A DNA stretch of 64,000 bases, from NCBI GenBank assembly GCA_002282445.1, contig NCJK01000001.1:434001-498000 (forward strand). The letters run 5' to 3'. Below are positions 1-7,094 of this stretch, in pieces. The number at the start of each line of letters is the position of its first letter. Position 1 is the first letter of the stretch. A program made the position numbers and the translations under genes. Source of the DNA: Burkholderiales bacterium 39-55-53 (GTDB lineage Bacteria > Pseudomonadota > Gammaproteobacteria > Burkholderiales > Burkholderiaceae_C). The notes under the pieces are model-generated. The model saw only the letters and a program-made list of their open reading frames with translations, searched no databases and was not told the origin of the DNA.

Positions 1-285
1 ATGGGTGTCAGAGTCCAAGTGGCCATAGGCAGGACCACCAGCAGCCATGTCTTCCACCAGCTGGTCCGACAAGCCGCGCAAAGACGCGATGTACATGCGG
101 TCATGGGCCAGCTCAATATCGGCCAAGGGCGCTTCGGGCGCCTCAATCGCGGTGAGGCCCAAATCAACGCCGCTGATGAGCAAACGGTCTTGAATGGCGC
201 TGAGGCGCTCGGGACACTCGGGGTGGCCTTCGCCCATCTCATGCTTCATGCACAGGGGATGCGTGTAATAACCTGTTTTGCTCAT
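1..285 (-). CDS. histone deacetylase family protein (partial, N-terminal 95 residues)
   Basis: Only the first 95 codons are inside the window; the gene runs off the left edge. The translation carries a HPLCMKHEM stretch followed by GEGHPECPERL, the N-terminal signature of bacterial class II histone-deacetylase-like/acetoin-utilisation AcuC-type amidohydrolases. These are cytoplasmic zinc enzymes that remove acetyl or other acyl groups from lysines or polyamines. The zinc-binding Asp/His residues lie further downstream, outside the window, so activity cannot be judged. The ATG at 283-285 is the first start in frame. It diverges from the transglycosylase gene, leaving about 97 bp between the two starts for both promoters. 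The substrate is unknown. Confidence 0.85.
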   Translation of the reverse strand, partial: MSKTGYYTHPLCMKHEMGEGHPECPERLSAIQDRLLISGVDLGLTAIEAPEAPLADIELAHDRMYIASLRGLSDQLVEDMAAGGPAYGHLDSDTH

Positions 286-382
286 CTCGTCTGCCTCGGT
301 TCTTATTCAAGTCAGCTTACCATGTAGGCCTAGCTTTTTCCCTTGCAAATACTGCGTGAAAACACATACAGCCCCGTTTTAC

Positions 383-1510
383 ATGGCTTTGCAGCCAAAT
401 CTTGCGTTACGTCAAATCATTGCCACCTTGTTGCTATTGGCCACATTGTCTGGCCATGCCTCAAACAAACCGCCTGCCAAAGCGCACAAGGCGGTGTCAC
501 ACAAAGCTGCAGCCCACAAAGCATCCACCCGTGGCCCCGTCTATGGAAAAACCAAAGAAGCCACTGCACTCGCAGACGAGCTGGCCCAGCAATACAAGCT
601 GCCCCAAACATGGGTGCGCGAGCAAATCAGCAAGGCCCAACATTTAAAGGGCGTGCCCAAGATGGTGCTGCCCCCCACAGTGCCCACCGCCAAAAACTGG
701 CGCGCGTACCGCGAGCGTTTCATTGAAAGCCGACGCATCGATGCAGGCACCCAGTTTTGGCAAACCTACGAAAGCGCCCTCACCCGTGCCGAGCAAACCT
801 ACGGTGTGCCTGCTGAAATGATTGTGGGCATCATCGGTGTGGAAACCTTCTATGGCCAAAACATGGGCAACTACCGCGTGCTCGACGCCTTGACCACGCT
901 CACCCTCAACTTCCCTGCTGCACACCCACGCGCGGCTGAGCGTCAAGCGTTTTTCAAATCAGAGCTGGGCCACTTCTTGGCGCAAGCACACAGCCAAGGC
1001 AATGCCAGCGCCACGGGCAGCTTTGCAGGGGCCATGGGCTGGCCACAGTTCATGCCTTCGAGCGTGGCCAAGTTTGCGGTGGACTTTGATGGCGATGGCC
1101 GCATTGATCTGCGCAACAGCCCTGTGGACGCGATTGGCTCGGTGGCCAATTACTTCAAAGCCTTCGGCTGGCAAACCGGCATGCCCACGCACTACCCCGT
1201 GGGCTTTGATGAAGCGCGTTTGGATAAGCCCACCTTGTTGGCCCCCGATATCTTGCCCTCGTTCAGCGTGAGCAACTTCACCGCCAAAGGTGCAGTGCTG
1301 GACGAACAAGCACAAAAGCACGCAGGGCCCTTGGCATTGGTTGAGCTATTCAATGGCGATGAACCGCCCAGCTATGTGGCGGGGACTGAAAACTTTTATG
1401 TGGTGACGCGCTACAACTGGAGTAGCTACTATGCACTGGCGGTGATTGAGCTGGGGCAAGCTATAAAGGTCAACCGTGCGTTGAGCTCTATTCAGTCCAA
1501 CGCACGTTGA
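383..1510 (+). CDS. mltB: lytic murein transglycosylase B (MltB family, SLT_2/GH103)
   Basis: This 375-residue protein cleaves the MurNAc-GlcNAc bond of peptidoglycan to give 1,6-anhydro ends. It acts in the periplasm or at the inner face of the outer membrane. The first 28 residues form a hydrophobic signal peptide without a lipobox cysteine, so it looks like a soluble secreted form. The catalytic glutamate is in VGIIGVETFYGQNMG (about residue 154), and GAMGWPQFMPSS is the second family signature. The start at 383 is chosen because it places the signal peptide at the N terminus; the frame is open further upstream. The last 22 codons are repeated 1284 bp downstream (2728-2794), so the 3' end lies inside a duplicated segment. 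Confidence 0.9.
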   Translation: MALQPNLALRQIIATLLLLATLSGHASNKPPAKAHKAVSHKAAAHKASTRGPVYGKTKEATALADELAQQYKLPQTWVREQISKAQHLKGVPKMVLPPTVPTAKNWRAYRERFIESRRIDAGTQFWQTYESALTRAEQTYGVPAEMIVGIIGVETFYGQNMGNYRVLDALTTLTLNFPAAHPRAAERQAFFKSELGHFLAQAHSQGNASATGSFAGAMGWPQFMPSSVAKFAVDFDGDGRIDLRNSPVDAIGSVANYFKAFGWQTGMPTHYPVGFDEARLDKPTLLAPDILPSFSVSNFTAKGAVLDEQAQKHAGPLALVELFNGDEPPSYVAGTENFYVVTRYNWSSYYALAVIELGQAIKVNRALSSIQSNAR

Positions 1511-1680
1511 ACAGAAGACTCTCAGTCTTTGGGCAAGCTACGCTTGTCATGAATTTCGCTCACCACCGCGTCTTCAATGACATCTGCTTTGTGTTACCTA
1601 CAAGGGTCTTGCCGGTGCGCTTCATGCCATTGACCATCGCTGGTCCGAGACCAACTGGACCAGCTTGTACCCAACCCTAA
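1444..1680. repeat. direct repeat, copy 1 (mltB 3' end plus fragment of the neighbouring gene)
   Basis: This segment matches 2728-2964 at a constant offset of 1284 bp with scattered substitutions. It contains the last codons of mltB and, on the other strand, the 3' end of a gene whose intact copy is at 2806-3153. The match ends abruptly near 1680, where AT-richer sequence begins. The two copies bracket the lipoprotein gene. Confidence 0.85.
1522..1680 (-). pseudogene. 3' fragment of the small membrane-protein gene at 2806-3153
   Basis: Read on the minus strand, this fragment encodes the same C-terminal end as the intact gene (WSSWSRTSDGQWHEA ... HDKRSLPKD, then TGA). It lacks the membrane-spanning first half. 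The reading frame is broken by a TAA between the DPCR and HKADV segments, where the intact copy reads through. It therefore looks like a decayed remnant left by the duplication, not a functional gene. Confidence 0.75.
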
Positions 1681-1681
1681 A

Positions 1682-2503
1682 TTATTGGGATTTATTAATT
1701 TTTAAAAAATCACCTACTTTTATTTCAGCAGCTCTTCGAGCCGTCGCATCTGGACGAAGAGATGCACTGCCAGTTGGACTCGCAGAATCATTAAAGGAAG
1801 CGCTGATATTGCCATCAAATCCGTGATGTGCATTTTCGATGGCCAGACTATCCAATGGTCCAGACATTAATTTCAGCATTTCGGGGCAATACACGCCTTC
1901 CCCGTACTCGTCTGCCTTACCCCAAACGATGAGTGTTGGCTTTTCGCGAGGTTTTTCAGCGAGGTAAGCCCAGTAACGCGGAGGCTTAGGTTGCTGAGTT
2001 TTAGTAAAGTTCCAACAGGATGGATAAAACAATACGAATGAACTCCAAGGTCCTTGTTCCGTCATTAGTCCTAACGTTGAACCTAGGCTGAAACCCATCC
2101 AAACTACATTGCTTGGATCAACACTTGGTTGTTGAATCAACCAAGCATGTGCACTATCAATAAGAGGATAAGGGTAAAGATTTGCACGATCTTGCGGTCC
2201 TGTGAAGCGACCTGTTTTGAAGTCAACAATTAATGCGTTATACCCTCGATCATTAAAATACCTTGCCCAATGATCTTGTCTCGCATCTGGACCGTTTGTG
2301 CCATGGACTAGAAAAACGGTTGGCGACTTTCCATCTGCCTTTGAGCGAAGAAACTTGAGCGGAATTGGACGATCTGGAGCCGGAATAGAAAACCATGAAA
2401 ACGAGTTAATGGCGTTTACGCCTTCACTTGATTTAGCCGTCGGAATAGATTGACATCCAGTTATAGCGAAAGCAAATAAAACCACAAACAATTGCTTATT
2501 CAT
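1682..2503 (-). CDS. putative lipoprotein, alpha/beta hydrolase (dienelactone-hydrolase-like)
   Basis: The 273-residue product begins with a type II signal peptide whose lipobox ITGC puts the lipidated cysteine at residue 17, so it is probably membrane-anchored in the periplasm. The start at 2503 was chosen for that signal; the frame stays open further upstream. Visible hydrolase features are the oxyanion HGTNG motif, nucleophile elbow GFSLG, a candidate catalytic Asp in WGKADEYG and His in NAHHGF. The substrate cannot be named. Base composition is visibly AT-richer than both neighbours, and the gene fills the space between two copies of a direct repeat, which suggests acquisition by recombination. 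An esterase or acyl hydrolase is the safest reading. Confidence 0.7.
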   Translation of the reverse strand: MNKQLFVVLFAFAITGCQSIPTAKSSEGVNAINSFSWFSIPAPDRPIPLKFLRSKADGKSPTVFLVHGTNGPDARQDHWARYFNDRGYNALIVDFKTGRFTGPQDRANLYPYPLIDSAHAWLIQQPSVDPSNVVWMGFSLGSTLGLMTEQGPWSSFVLFYPSCWNFTKTQQPKPPRYWAYLAEKPREKPTLIVWGKADEYGEGVYCPEMLKLMSGPLDSLAIENAHHGFDGNISASFNDSASPTGSASLRPDATARRAAEIKVGDFLKINKSQ

Positions 2504-2727
2504 TAAACACTCCAGTTTCAAGTATGTGGTCCCAAGTTGCACATTGACACAAAAATAATCAACCTAGCTAACAGGTGCGAAGTTTAAGTTAATGAACCGG
2601 ACTTGATCATGAATGTCAGTAACACCCAATACATACATCTAGCAAAAGATGTTTACACATTCATTCGTGCAGAAACAAAAAGCGTTAGGTGGACTTACCT
2701 CGCTACCGCTGACAAGCTTGTAACTCA

Positions 2728-2794
2728 GATTGAGTTGGGCCAATCGATCAAGGTCAACCGTGCGTTGACCTTTATTCAGTCCAACGCACGTTAA
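2728..2794 (+). pseudogene. orphan copy of the mltB 3' end
   Basis: This stretch encodes IELGQSIKVNRAL followed by FIQSNAR and a stop, nearly identical to the C terminus of the transglycosylase ending at 1510. The frame is open back to about 2603, but that upstream part (about 42 codons) resembles neither MltB nor anything recognised. With no signal peptide or catalytic domain it is read as a remnant of the duplication. Confidence 0.7.
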
Positions 2795-2964
2795 ACAGAA
2801 GACGCTCAGTCTTTGGGCAAGCTGCGCTTGTCATGAATTTCGCGCACCACCGCGTCTTCTATGACATCAGCTTTTGAGCCCCTACTTGGGGCTTGTCCTT
2901 GCGCTTCATGCCATTGACCATCGCTGGTGCGCGACCAACTGGACCAACTTGCTCCCTGCCCTGA
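2728..2964. repeat. direct repeat, copy 2
   Basis: Second copy of the segment at 1444-1680. This copy retains the intact reading frame of the minus-strand gene ending at 2806 and carries an orphan copy of the last codons of mltB. The sequence just upstream of 2728 no longer resembles mltB. Confidence 0.85.
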
Positions 2965-3153
2965 TTGCATGCCTTTACGCATGGCTTGAATTTGTTGCCA
3001 CATCAACAGCACTTGCGGCTTTTGGCCTGTTGCCAACCAACGCAGACAAGCAAATACCACATACAAGGCCAGCCAACTCAAGACGCCAACGGCAAATAAA
3101 ACAGCGAAGGCCATGCCCAGCAGCGCGAGGATAAAACGAGTGAAAAATGCCAT
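2806..3153 (-). CDS. small membrane protein of unknown function
   Basis: This 115-residue protein has a strongly hydrophobic N-terminal half (about residues 5-40, one long or two short membrane segments) and then a polar tail rich in Ser, Gln, Arg and Asp. No catalytic motif or family was recognised. It starts about 9 bp after the queG stop on the same strand and may be translated from that transcript. A decayed copy of its 3' half lies at 1522-1680, so the tail has been duplicated together with the end of mltB. Confidence 0.6.
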   Translation of the reverse strand: MAFFTRFILALLGMAFAVLFAVGVLSWLALYVVFACLRWLATGQKPQVLLMWQQIQAMRKGMQSGQGASWSSWSRTSDGQWHEAQGQAPSRGSKADVIEDAVVREIHDKRSLPKD

Positions 3154-3162
3154 GGGGCGATA

Positions 3163-4260
3163 TTACCCGTGCACAGATTGCGCCAAAGCCCAGTGCACGT
3201 GCTCACGCACCACCTCGCTGGTGTGCGTGAGATGAGCCTGCAGAGCTGCACGCAAAGCAACATTGTCCGACTGGCGCAGCGCATTGCCCGACGCCACAGC
3301 CAAGTTACGCAACCAGCGCACATGACCAATGCGGCGAATCGGGCTGCCTTCGGTGTAGCGCAAAAATTCTTCCTCAGTCCACGCCAGCAATCTCCCCATG
3401 CTCTGCCCCACCAAGCCTGCACGCACATCAAAGTCGGGCAAGCTTGAACTCTGAGCAAACTTGTTCCAAGGGCATATCAGCTGGCAGTCGTCGCAGCCGT
3501 AAATGTGGTTGCCCATCAAGGGTCGCAGCGCTTCGTCAATCGCACCTTCGTGCTCAATCGTCAAATACGAAATGCAGCGGCGCGCATCCACCAAGCCTTC
3601 GGCCACGATGGCTTGCGTGGGACACACATCCATGCATGCCGTGCATTGGCCGCAGTGGGCGCTGGTGGGCTCAGACGCAGGTAAGGCCACATTCAGAAAA
3701 ATCTCGCCCAAGAAAAACATGGAGCCCGCTTCGCGGTTGAGCACCAAGCTGTGTTTACCCCGCCAGCCTTGACCGCTGCGTGTGGCCAGCTCTGCCTCCA
3801 TCACAGGGGCTGAATCGGTGAAGGCTCGATATTCAAAACCATTGGGCTTGAGGTTCTCAACCAACAAGGCATCAATTTGTTGAGCCAGTGTGTCCAGCCG
3901 GTTGCGCAACACCTTGTGATAGTCACGCCCTCTGGCGTAAACCGACACCACGGCTTCATTTGGGTTGCGCAAGCGTTGCCACTCGGTGTCTTGCCAGCCC
4001 TCGGCGGTGTCGCGCGGCAGGTAGTTCATGCGGGCGGTCAACACGCTCAAGGTACCCGGCACCAGCTCGGCTGGACGCGCGCGCTTTAGCCCATGGCGGG
4101 CCATATAGTCCATGCTGCCGTGGAAGTTTTGGGCCAGCCAATTCTGCAAATGTGGCTCGGCCGAAGACAAATCCAAAGGGGCCACCGCAATTTGCGAAAA
4201 TCCCAGAGATTGCCCTAAAGCTTGAATTTGCGTGAGCAACAATTTGTAATCGATTAACAA
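3163..4260 (-). CDS. queG: epoxyqueuosine reductase QueG
   Basis: QueG is the cobalamin and iron-sulfur enzyme that reduces epoxyqueuosine to queuosine in tRNA wobble position 34. The 365-residue protein shows the two [4Fe-4S] ferredoxin-type clusters as CGQCTACMDVCP and GCDDCQLICPWN, with the N-terminal domain (LGFSQIAVAPLDL onwards) that binds cobalamin in the family. No ATG is in frame near the expected N terminus. The TTG at 4260 is preferred because AAAGGTG lies four bases upstream; TTG codons at 4242 or 4239 are alternatives. It diverges from tsaE with only nine bases between the two start codons, so each gene's promoter must lie within the other's coding sequence. Confidence 0.92.
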   Translation of the reverse strand: MLIDYKLLLTQIQALGQSLGFSQIAVAPLDLSSAEPHLQNWLAQNFHGSMDYMARHGLKRARPAELVPGTLSVLTARMNYLPRDTAEGWQDTEWQRLRNPNEAVVSVYARGRDYHKVLRNRLDTLAQQIDALLVENLKPNGFEYRAFTDSAPVMEAELATRSGQGWRGKHSLVLNREAGSMFFLGEIFLNVALPASEPTSAHCGQCTACMDVCPTQAIVAEGLVDARRCISYLTIEHEGAIDEALRPLMGNHIYGCDDCQLICPWNKFAQSSSLPDFDVRAGLVGQSMGRLLAWTEEEFLRYTEGSPIRRIGHVRWLRNLAVASGNALRQSDNVALRAALQAHLTHTSEVVREHVHWALAQSVHG

Positions 4261-4269
4261 CGGACACCT

Positions 4270-4743
4270 TTGAATAATCTGCCCATTGTAAAAACTCTGG
4301 TCTGGCCCAATGAAGCCGCCACCGCCGCGTTTGCCACGCAGCTGGCCGCCGCATTGACTCGTGCCAACCTGAATGCTTGCATTGCCTTGCATGGCGACTT
4401 GGGCGCTGGCAAAACCACATTTGTGCGCCACTTGTTGCGCGCCTTGGGTGTCGAAGGCCGCATCAAAAGCCCCACCTATGCTGTGGTCGAGCCTTACACC
4501 GTGAATGCAGGCGAGGTGTGGCACTTTGACTTTTACCGTTTCAGCGACCCACGCGAGTGGGAAGACGCAGGCTTTCGCGACATCTTTGCCAGTGCTGGCC
4601 TGAAGCTTTGCGAATGGCCACAAAACGCCGCAGGCGTGATGCCCACGCCCGACCTAGAACTCGACATCCAAGTGGACGACACCGAGCAGCGCCAAGTGAC
4701 GATCAGCGCCCTCACCCCACGCGGGCAGGAGCTGCTGGCATGA
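4270..4743 (+). CDS. tsaE: tRNA threonylcarbamoyladenosine biosynthesis ATPase TsaE
   Basis: TsaE is the ATPase partner of the TsaB-TsaD complex that makes t6A37 in tRNAs reading ANN codons. The 157-residue protein carries the P-loop GDLGAGKTT, then SPTYAVVEPY and HFDFYRF, in the usual family order and length. The start is a TTG at 4270; no ATG precedes the P-loop at a suitable place. Its TGA overlaps the ATG of the amidase by four bases, the same tsaE-amidase coupling seen in many proteobacteria. Its partner tsaD is at 32044-33084 in this window. Confidence 0.92.
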   Translation: MNNLPIVKTLVWPNEAATAAFATQLAAALTRANLNACIALHGDLGAGKTTFVRHLLRALGVEGRIKSPTYAVVEPYTVNAGEVWHFDFYRFSDPREWEDAGFRDIFASAGLKLCEWPQNAAGVMPTPDLELDIQVDDTEQRQVTISALTPRGQELLA

Positions 4744-6155
4744 CACAAATGACCGGCATCAACCGCCGCAGCCTGCTTCAGGGCGGCTCGCTCGCGCTGC
4801 TGCTGGGCAGTGCCGAAATTGCTTGGGGCGCCAACATCGTGGCAGTGCGCGTGTGGCCCGCCGCGGCCTACACGCGCGTGACGATTGAGAGCGACACAGC
4901 TCTCAAGACCGTGCCCATTTTTGTGGCCAACCCCCCGCGCTTGGCAGTAGACATTGAAGGCATCGAGCTCAACCCCGCCCTCAAAGAGCTGGTGGGCAAA
5001 GTGCGCTCGGACGACCCATTCATCACCGGCGTACGCGTGGGCCAATACGCCAACAAAACCGTGCGCTTGGTGCTGGACTTGCGCCGCATGGTCAAGCCAC
5101 AAGTGTTTAACTTGCAGCCCGTGAAAACAGGCAACACGCAATACCAACACCGTTTGGTGCTTGACCTCTACCCGTCTGAAGTGGCTGATCCACTTGAAGC
5201 CTTGATCGTCGACAAACTCAAAGGCGGCACAACCTACAACGCGCCATCCATGACGGCCACGCCCACACCACCGCCCGCATCGAAGCTCGGCACACATGCA
5301 GACCCTGTGGGCGACTTGATGGCCAAGCCCAACACACCCATCGAACCTGCATCAGCTGCAGCCTCAGCGGCTTCAGCGCCCATCACCACAGCAGCTTCGG
5401 TGAACCCACCACAAAGCGGTGAGCGTTTCATCATCGTGGCACTCGACCCCGGCCACGGCGGTGAAGATCCGGGTGCTATTGGCCCCAGCGGCACACGCGA
5501 AAAAGAGGTGGTGCTGAAAATTGCACACCGCTTGCGCGACCGCATCAATAACACGGTCATCAAAACCAAACATGGCAACTTGCCGATGCGGGCCTACCTC
5601 ACGCGCGACGCCGATTACTTTGTGCCGCTGCAACAGCGTGTTGAAAAAGCCAGACGCGTGCAAGCCGATTTGTTCATCAGCATCCATGCCGATGCGTTTC
5701 AAACACCCCAAGCCAAAGGCGCCAGTGTGTTTGCTTTGAGTGATGGCGCAGCCACCAGCGCAGCGGCCAAGTGGATGGCCAAGCAAGAAAACCGCGCTGA
5801 CTTGATTGGCGGATTGAACATCAAAACCCAAGATGCAGCTGTGCAACGCGCCCTACTCGACATGAGTACCACGGCGCAAATCAAAGACAGCCTCAAGCTC
5901 GGCAGTGCCATGCTGGGTCAAATCAAACACATTGGCAAACTGCACAAAGGCCGTGTGGAGCAAGCAGGCTTTGCGGTGCTGAAAGCCCCAGACATTCCCA
6001 GCGTGTTGGTGGAAACCGCTTTCATCAGCAACCCCGAAGAAGAGAAACGTTTGATCAGCCCCCAATACCAAAACGATTTGGCCGATGCGCTGATGAAAGG
6101 CATTGAGCGTTATTTCTCACGCAACCCACCGTTGGCCAAAACCCGAAATACCTAA
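4740..6155 (+). CDS. amiC: N-acetylmuramoyl-L-alanine amidase (AmiC type, Tat-exported)
   Basis: This 471-residue periplasmic zinc amidase removes the stem peptide from MurNAc and helps split the septum during division. Residues 1-32 contain a twin-arginine signal (NRRSLLQGG, then a hydrophobic stretch ending AWGA). An AMIN domain follows (about residues 35-150), then a Pro/Ala/Ser-rich linker (about 165-220) and an Amidase_3 domain. Zinc and catalytic residues are visible in LDPGHGGEDPGA, in the following EKEVVLK, in FISIHADAF and in VETAFISNPEEE. The ATG overlaps the tsaE stop, indicating translational coupling. The name amiC reflects the architecture; amiA-type naming cannot be excluded. 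Confidence 0.9.
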   Translation: MTQMTGINRRSLLQGGSLALLLGSAEIAWGANIVAVRVWPAAAYTRVTIESDTALKTVPIFVANPPRLAVDIEGIELNPALKELVGKVRSDDPFITGVRVGQYANKTVRLVLDLRRMVKPQVFNLQPVKTGNTQYQHRLVLDLYPSEVADPLEALIVDKLKGGTTYNAPSMTATPTPPPASKLGTHADPVGDLMAKPNTPIEPASAAASAASAPITTAASVNPPQSGERFIIVALDPGHGGEDPGAIGPSGTREKEVVLKIAHRLRDRINNTVIKTKHGNLPMRAYLTRDADYFVPLQQRVEKARRVQADLFISIHADAFQTPQAKGASVFALSDGAATSAAAKWMAKQENRADLIGGLNIKTQDAAVQRALLDMSTTAQIKDSLKLGSAMLGQIKHIGKLHKGRVEQAGFAVLKAPDIPSVLVETAFISNPEEEKRLISPQYQNDLADALMKGIERYFSRNPPLAKTRNT

Positions 6156-6158
6156 AGC

Positions 6159-6410
6159 ATGACCGACGTACCCGCACAACCCAAAAACCCGCTGCACGGC
6201 ATGACGCTTGAGAAAATCGTCACCGAGTTGGCCGACTATTACGGCTGGGAAGGTTTGGGCGACCGCATCAACATCCGTTGCTTCACGCACGACCCCAGCG
6301 TGGGCTCAAGCCTCAAGTTTTTACGCAAAACTCCGTGGGCCCGTGAGAAGGTGGAGAGCTTGTATTTGTTCATGCTGCGCGACATGCGACGCGCAGAACA
6401 AGGGTATTAA
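6159..6410 (+). CDS. VF530 family DNA-binding protein (DUF2132)
   Basis: This 83-residue protein matches the VF530/DUF2132 family by length and by conserved stretches ([51 protein letters not shown]). Family members are small helical proteins reported to bind DNA; their role is poorly known. The gene begins three bases after the amidase stop, so it is probably the last gene of the tsaE-amidase operon. Its final codon and stop overlap the end of the convergent DedA gene by four bases, with no terminator between them. Confidence 0.85.
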   Translation: MTDVPAQPKNPLHGMTLEKIVTELADYYGWEGLGDRINIRCFTHDPSVGSSLKFLRKTPWAREKVESLYLFMLRDMRRAEQGY

Positions 6411-7069
6411 TCAGCCTTAACTTGTGCTGAGCGCGACGCTTTCCAAGAGCCATAAATAGCCAATGCGCCCGGAATAAAAATCATCGCCCAGATGATTTTG
6501 TCCAAATGGGTTTTCACCCAAGGGATGTTGCCAAAGAAGTAACCCGCCGTCACGATACCGCCCACCCACAACGCACCACCGGTGATGTCAAAAAAGGTGA
6601 ACTTGCGGCGCGTCATTTGCGCCACACCCGCCACAAATGGCGCAAAGGTGCGCACAAAGGGCATGAAGCGTGCGGCAATCAAGGTCACACCACCGTAACG
6701 CTCGTAAAACGCATGGGCTTGGTCAAAGGCACGGCGGTTAAAAAACTTGGAGTCTTCCCACGCAAACACCTTCGGTCCAAAGAAGCGGCCAATCGTGTAA
6801 TTGGTCTGGTTACCGGCCACTGCGGCGGTCAACAACAAGGCCACGGACAAGCCATAGTCCATCAAGCCCACACCGCACATAGCACCAACCACAAACAGCA
6901 GCGAGTCTCCGGGCAAGAACGGCATCACCACCAAACCGGTCTCCACAAAAATGATGAGAAACAGCAAGGCATAGACCCATGTGCCATTGGCTTGCACAAA
7001 GGCCTCCAAATAACGGTCTACGTGGAGGATGAAGTCGATCAAGAAGGTAATGAGTTCCATAAGATGCAT
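6407..7069 (-). CDS. DedA family membrane protein (VTT/SNARE-associated domain)
   Basis: This 220-residue inner-membrane protein belongs to the DedA family, whose members flip undecaprenyl phosphate or phospholipids and support membrane potential. It shows the family signatures [19 protein letters not shown] and [19 protein letters not shown] (with the conserved arginines and Pro), then GGALWVGG and several hydrophobic segments. ATG codons at 7069 and 7060 are both possible; 7069 follows a GGGG stretch. It diverges from mutL across about 25 bp. Which lipid this copy moves is not determinable here. Confidence 0.88.
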   Translation of the reverse strand: MHLMELITFLIDFILHVDRYLEAFVQANGTWVYALLFLIIFVETGLVVMPFLPGDSLLFVVGAMCGVGLMDYGLSVALLLTAAVAGNQTNYTIGRFFGPKVFAWEDSKFFNRRAFDQAHAFYERYGGVTLIAARFMPFVRTFAPFVAGVAQMTRRKFTFFDITGGALWVGGIVTAGYFFGNIPWVKTHLDKIIWAMIFIPGALAIYGSWKASRSAQVKAD

Positions 7070-7094
7070 TATCCCCTGCCTCTAAAATGAGCCC

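Noticed and set aside
1682-2542. Longer lipoprotein reading with 13 extra N-terminal residues
   Set aside because: The extension would hide the type II signal peptide; the start at 2503 puts the lipobox cysteine at residue 17.
2603-2727. N-terminal part of a 63-codon frame ending in the mltB-like tail
   Set aside because: Only the last 22 codons resemble MltB; the remaining codons show no family or signal and may be chance open sequence.
4533-5297. 254-codon frame antisense to tsaE and the amidase
   Set aside because: It runs through two genes with clear motifs and has no recognisable domain.
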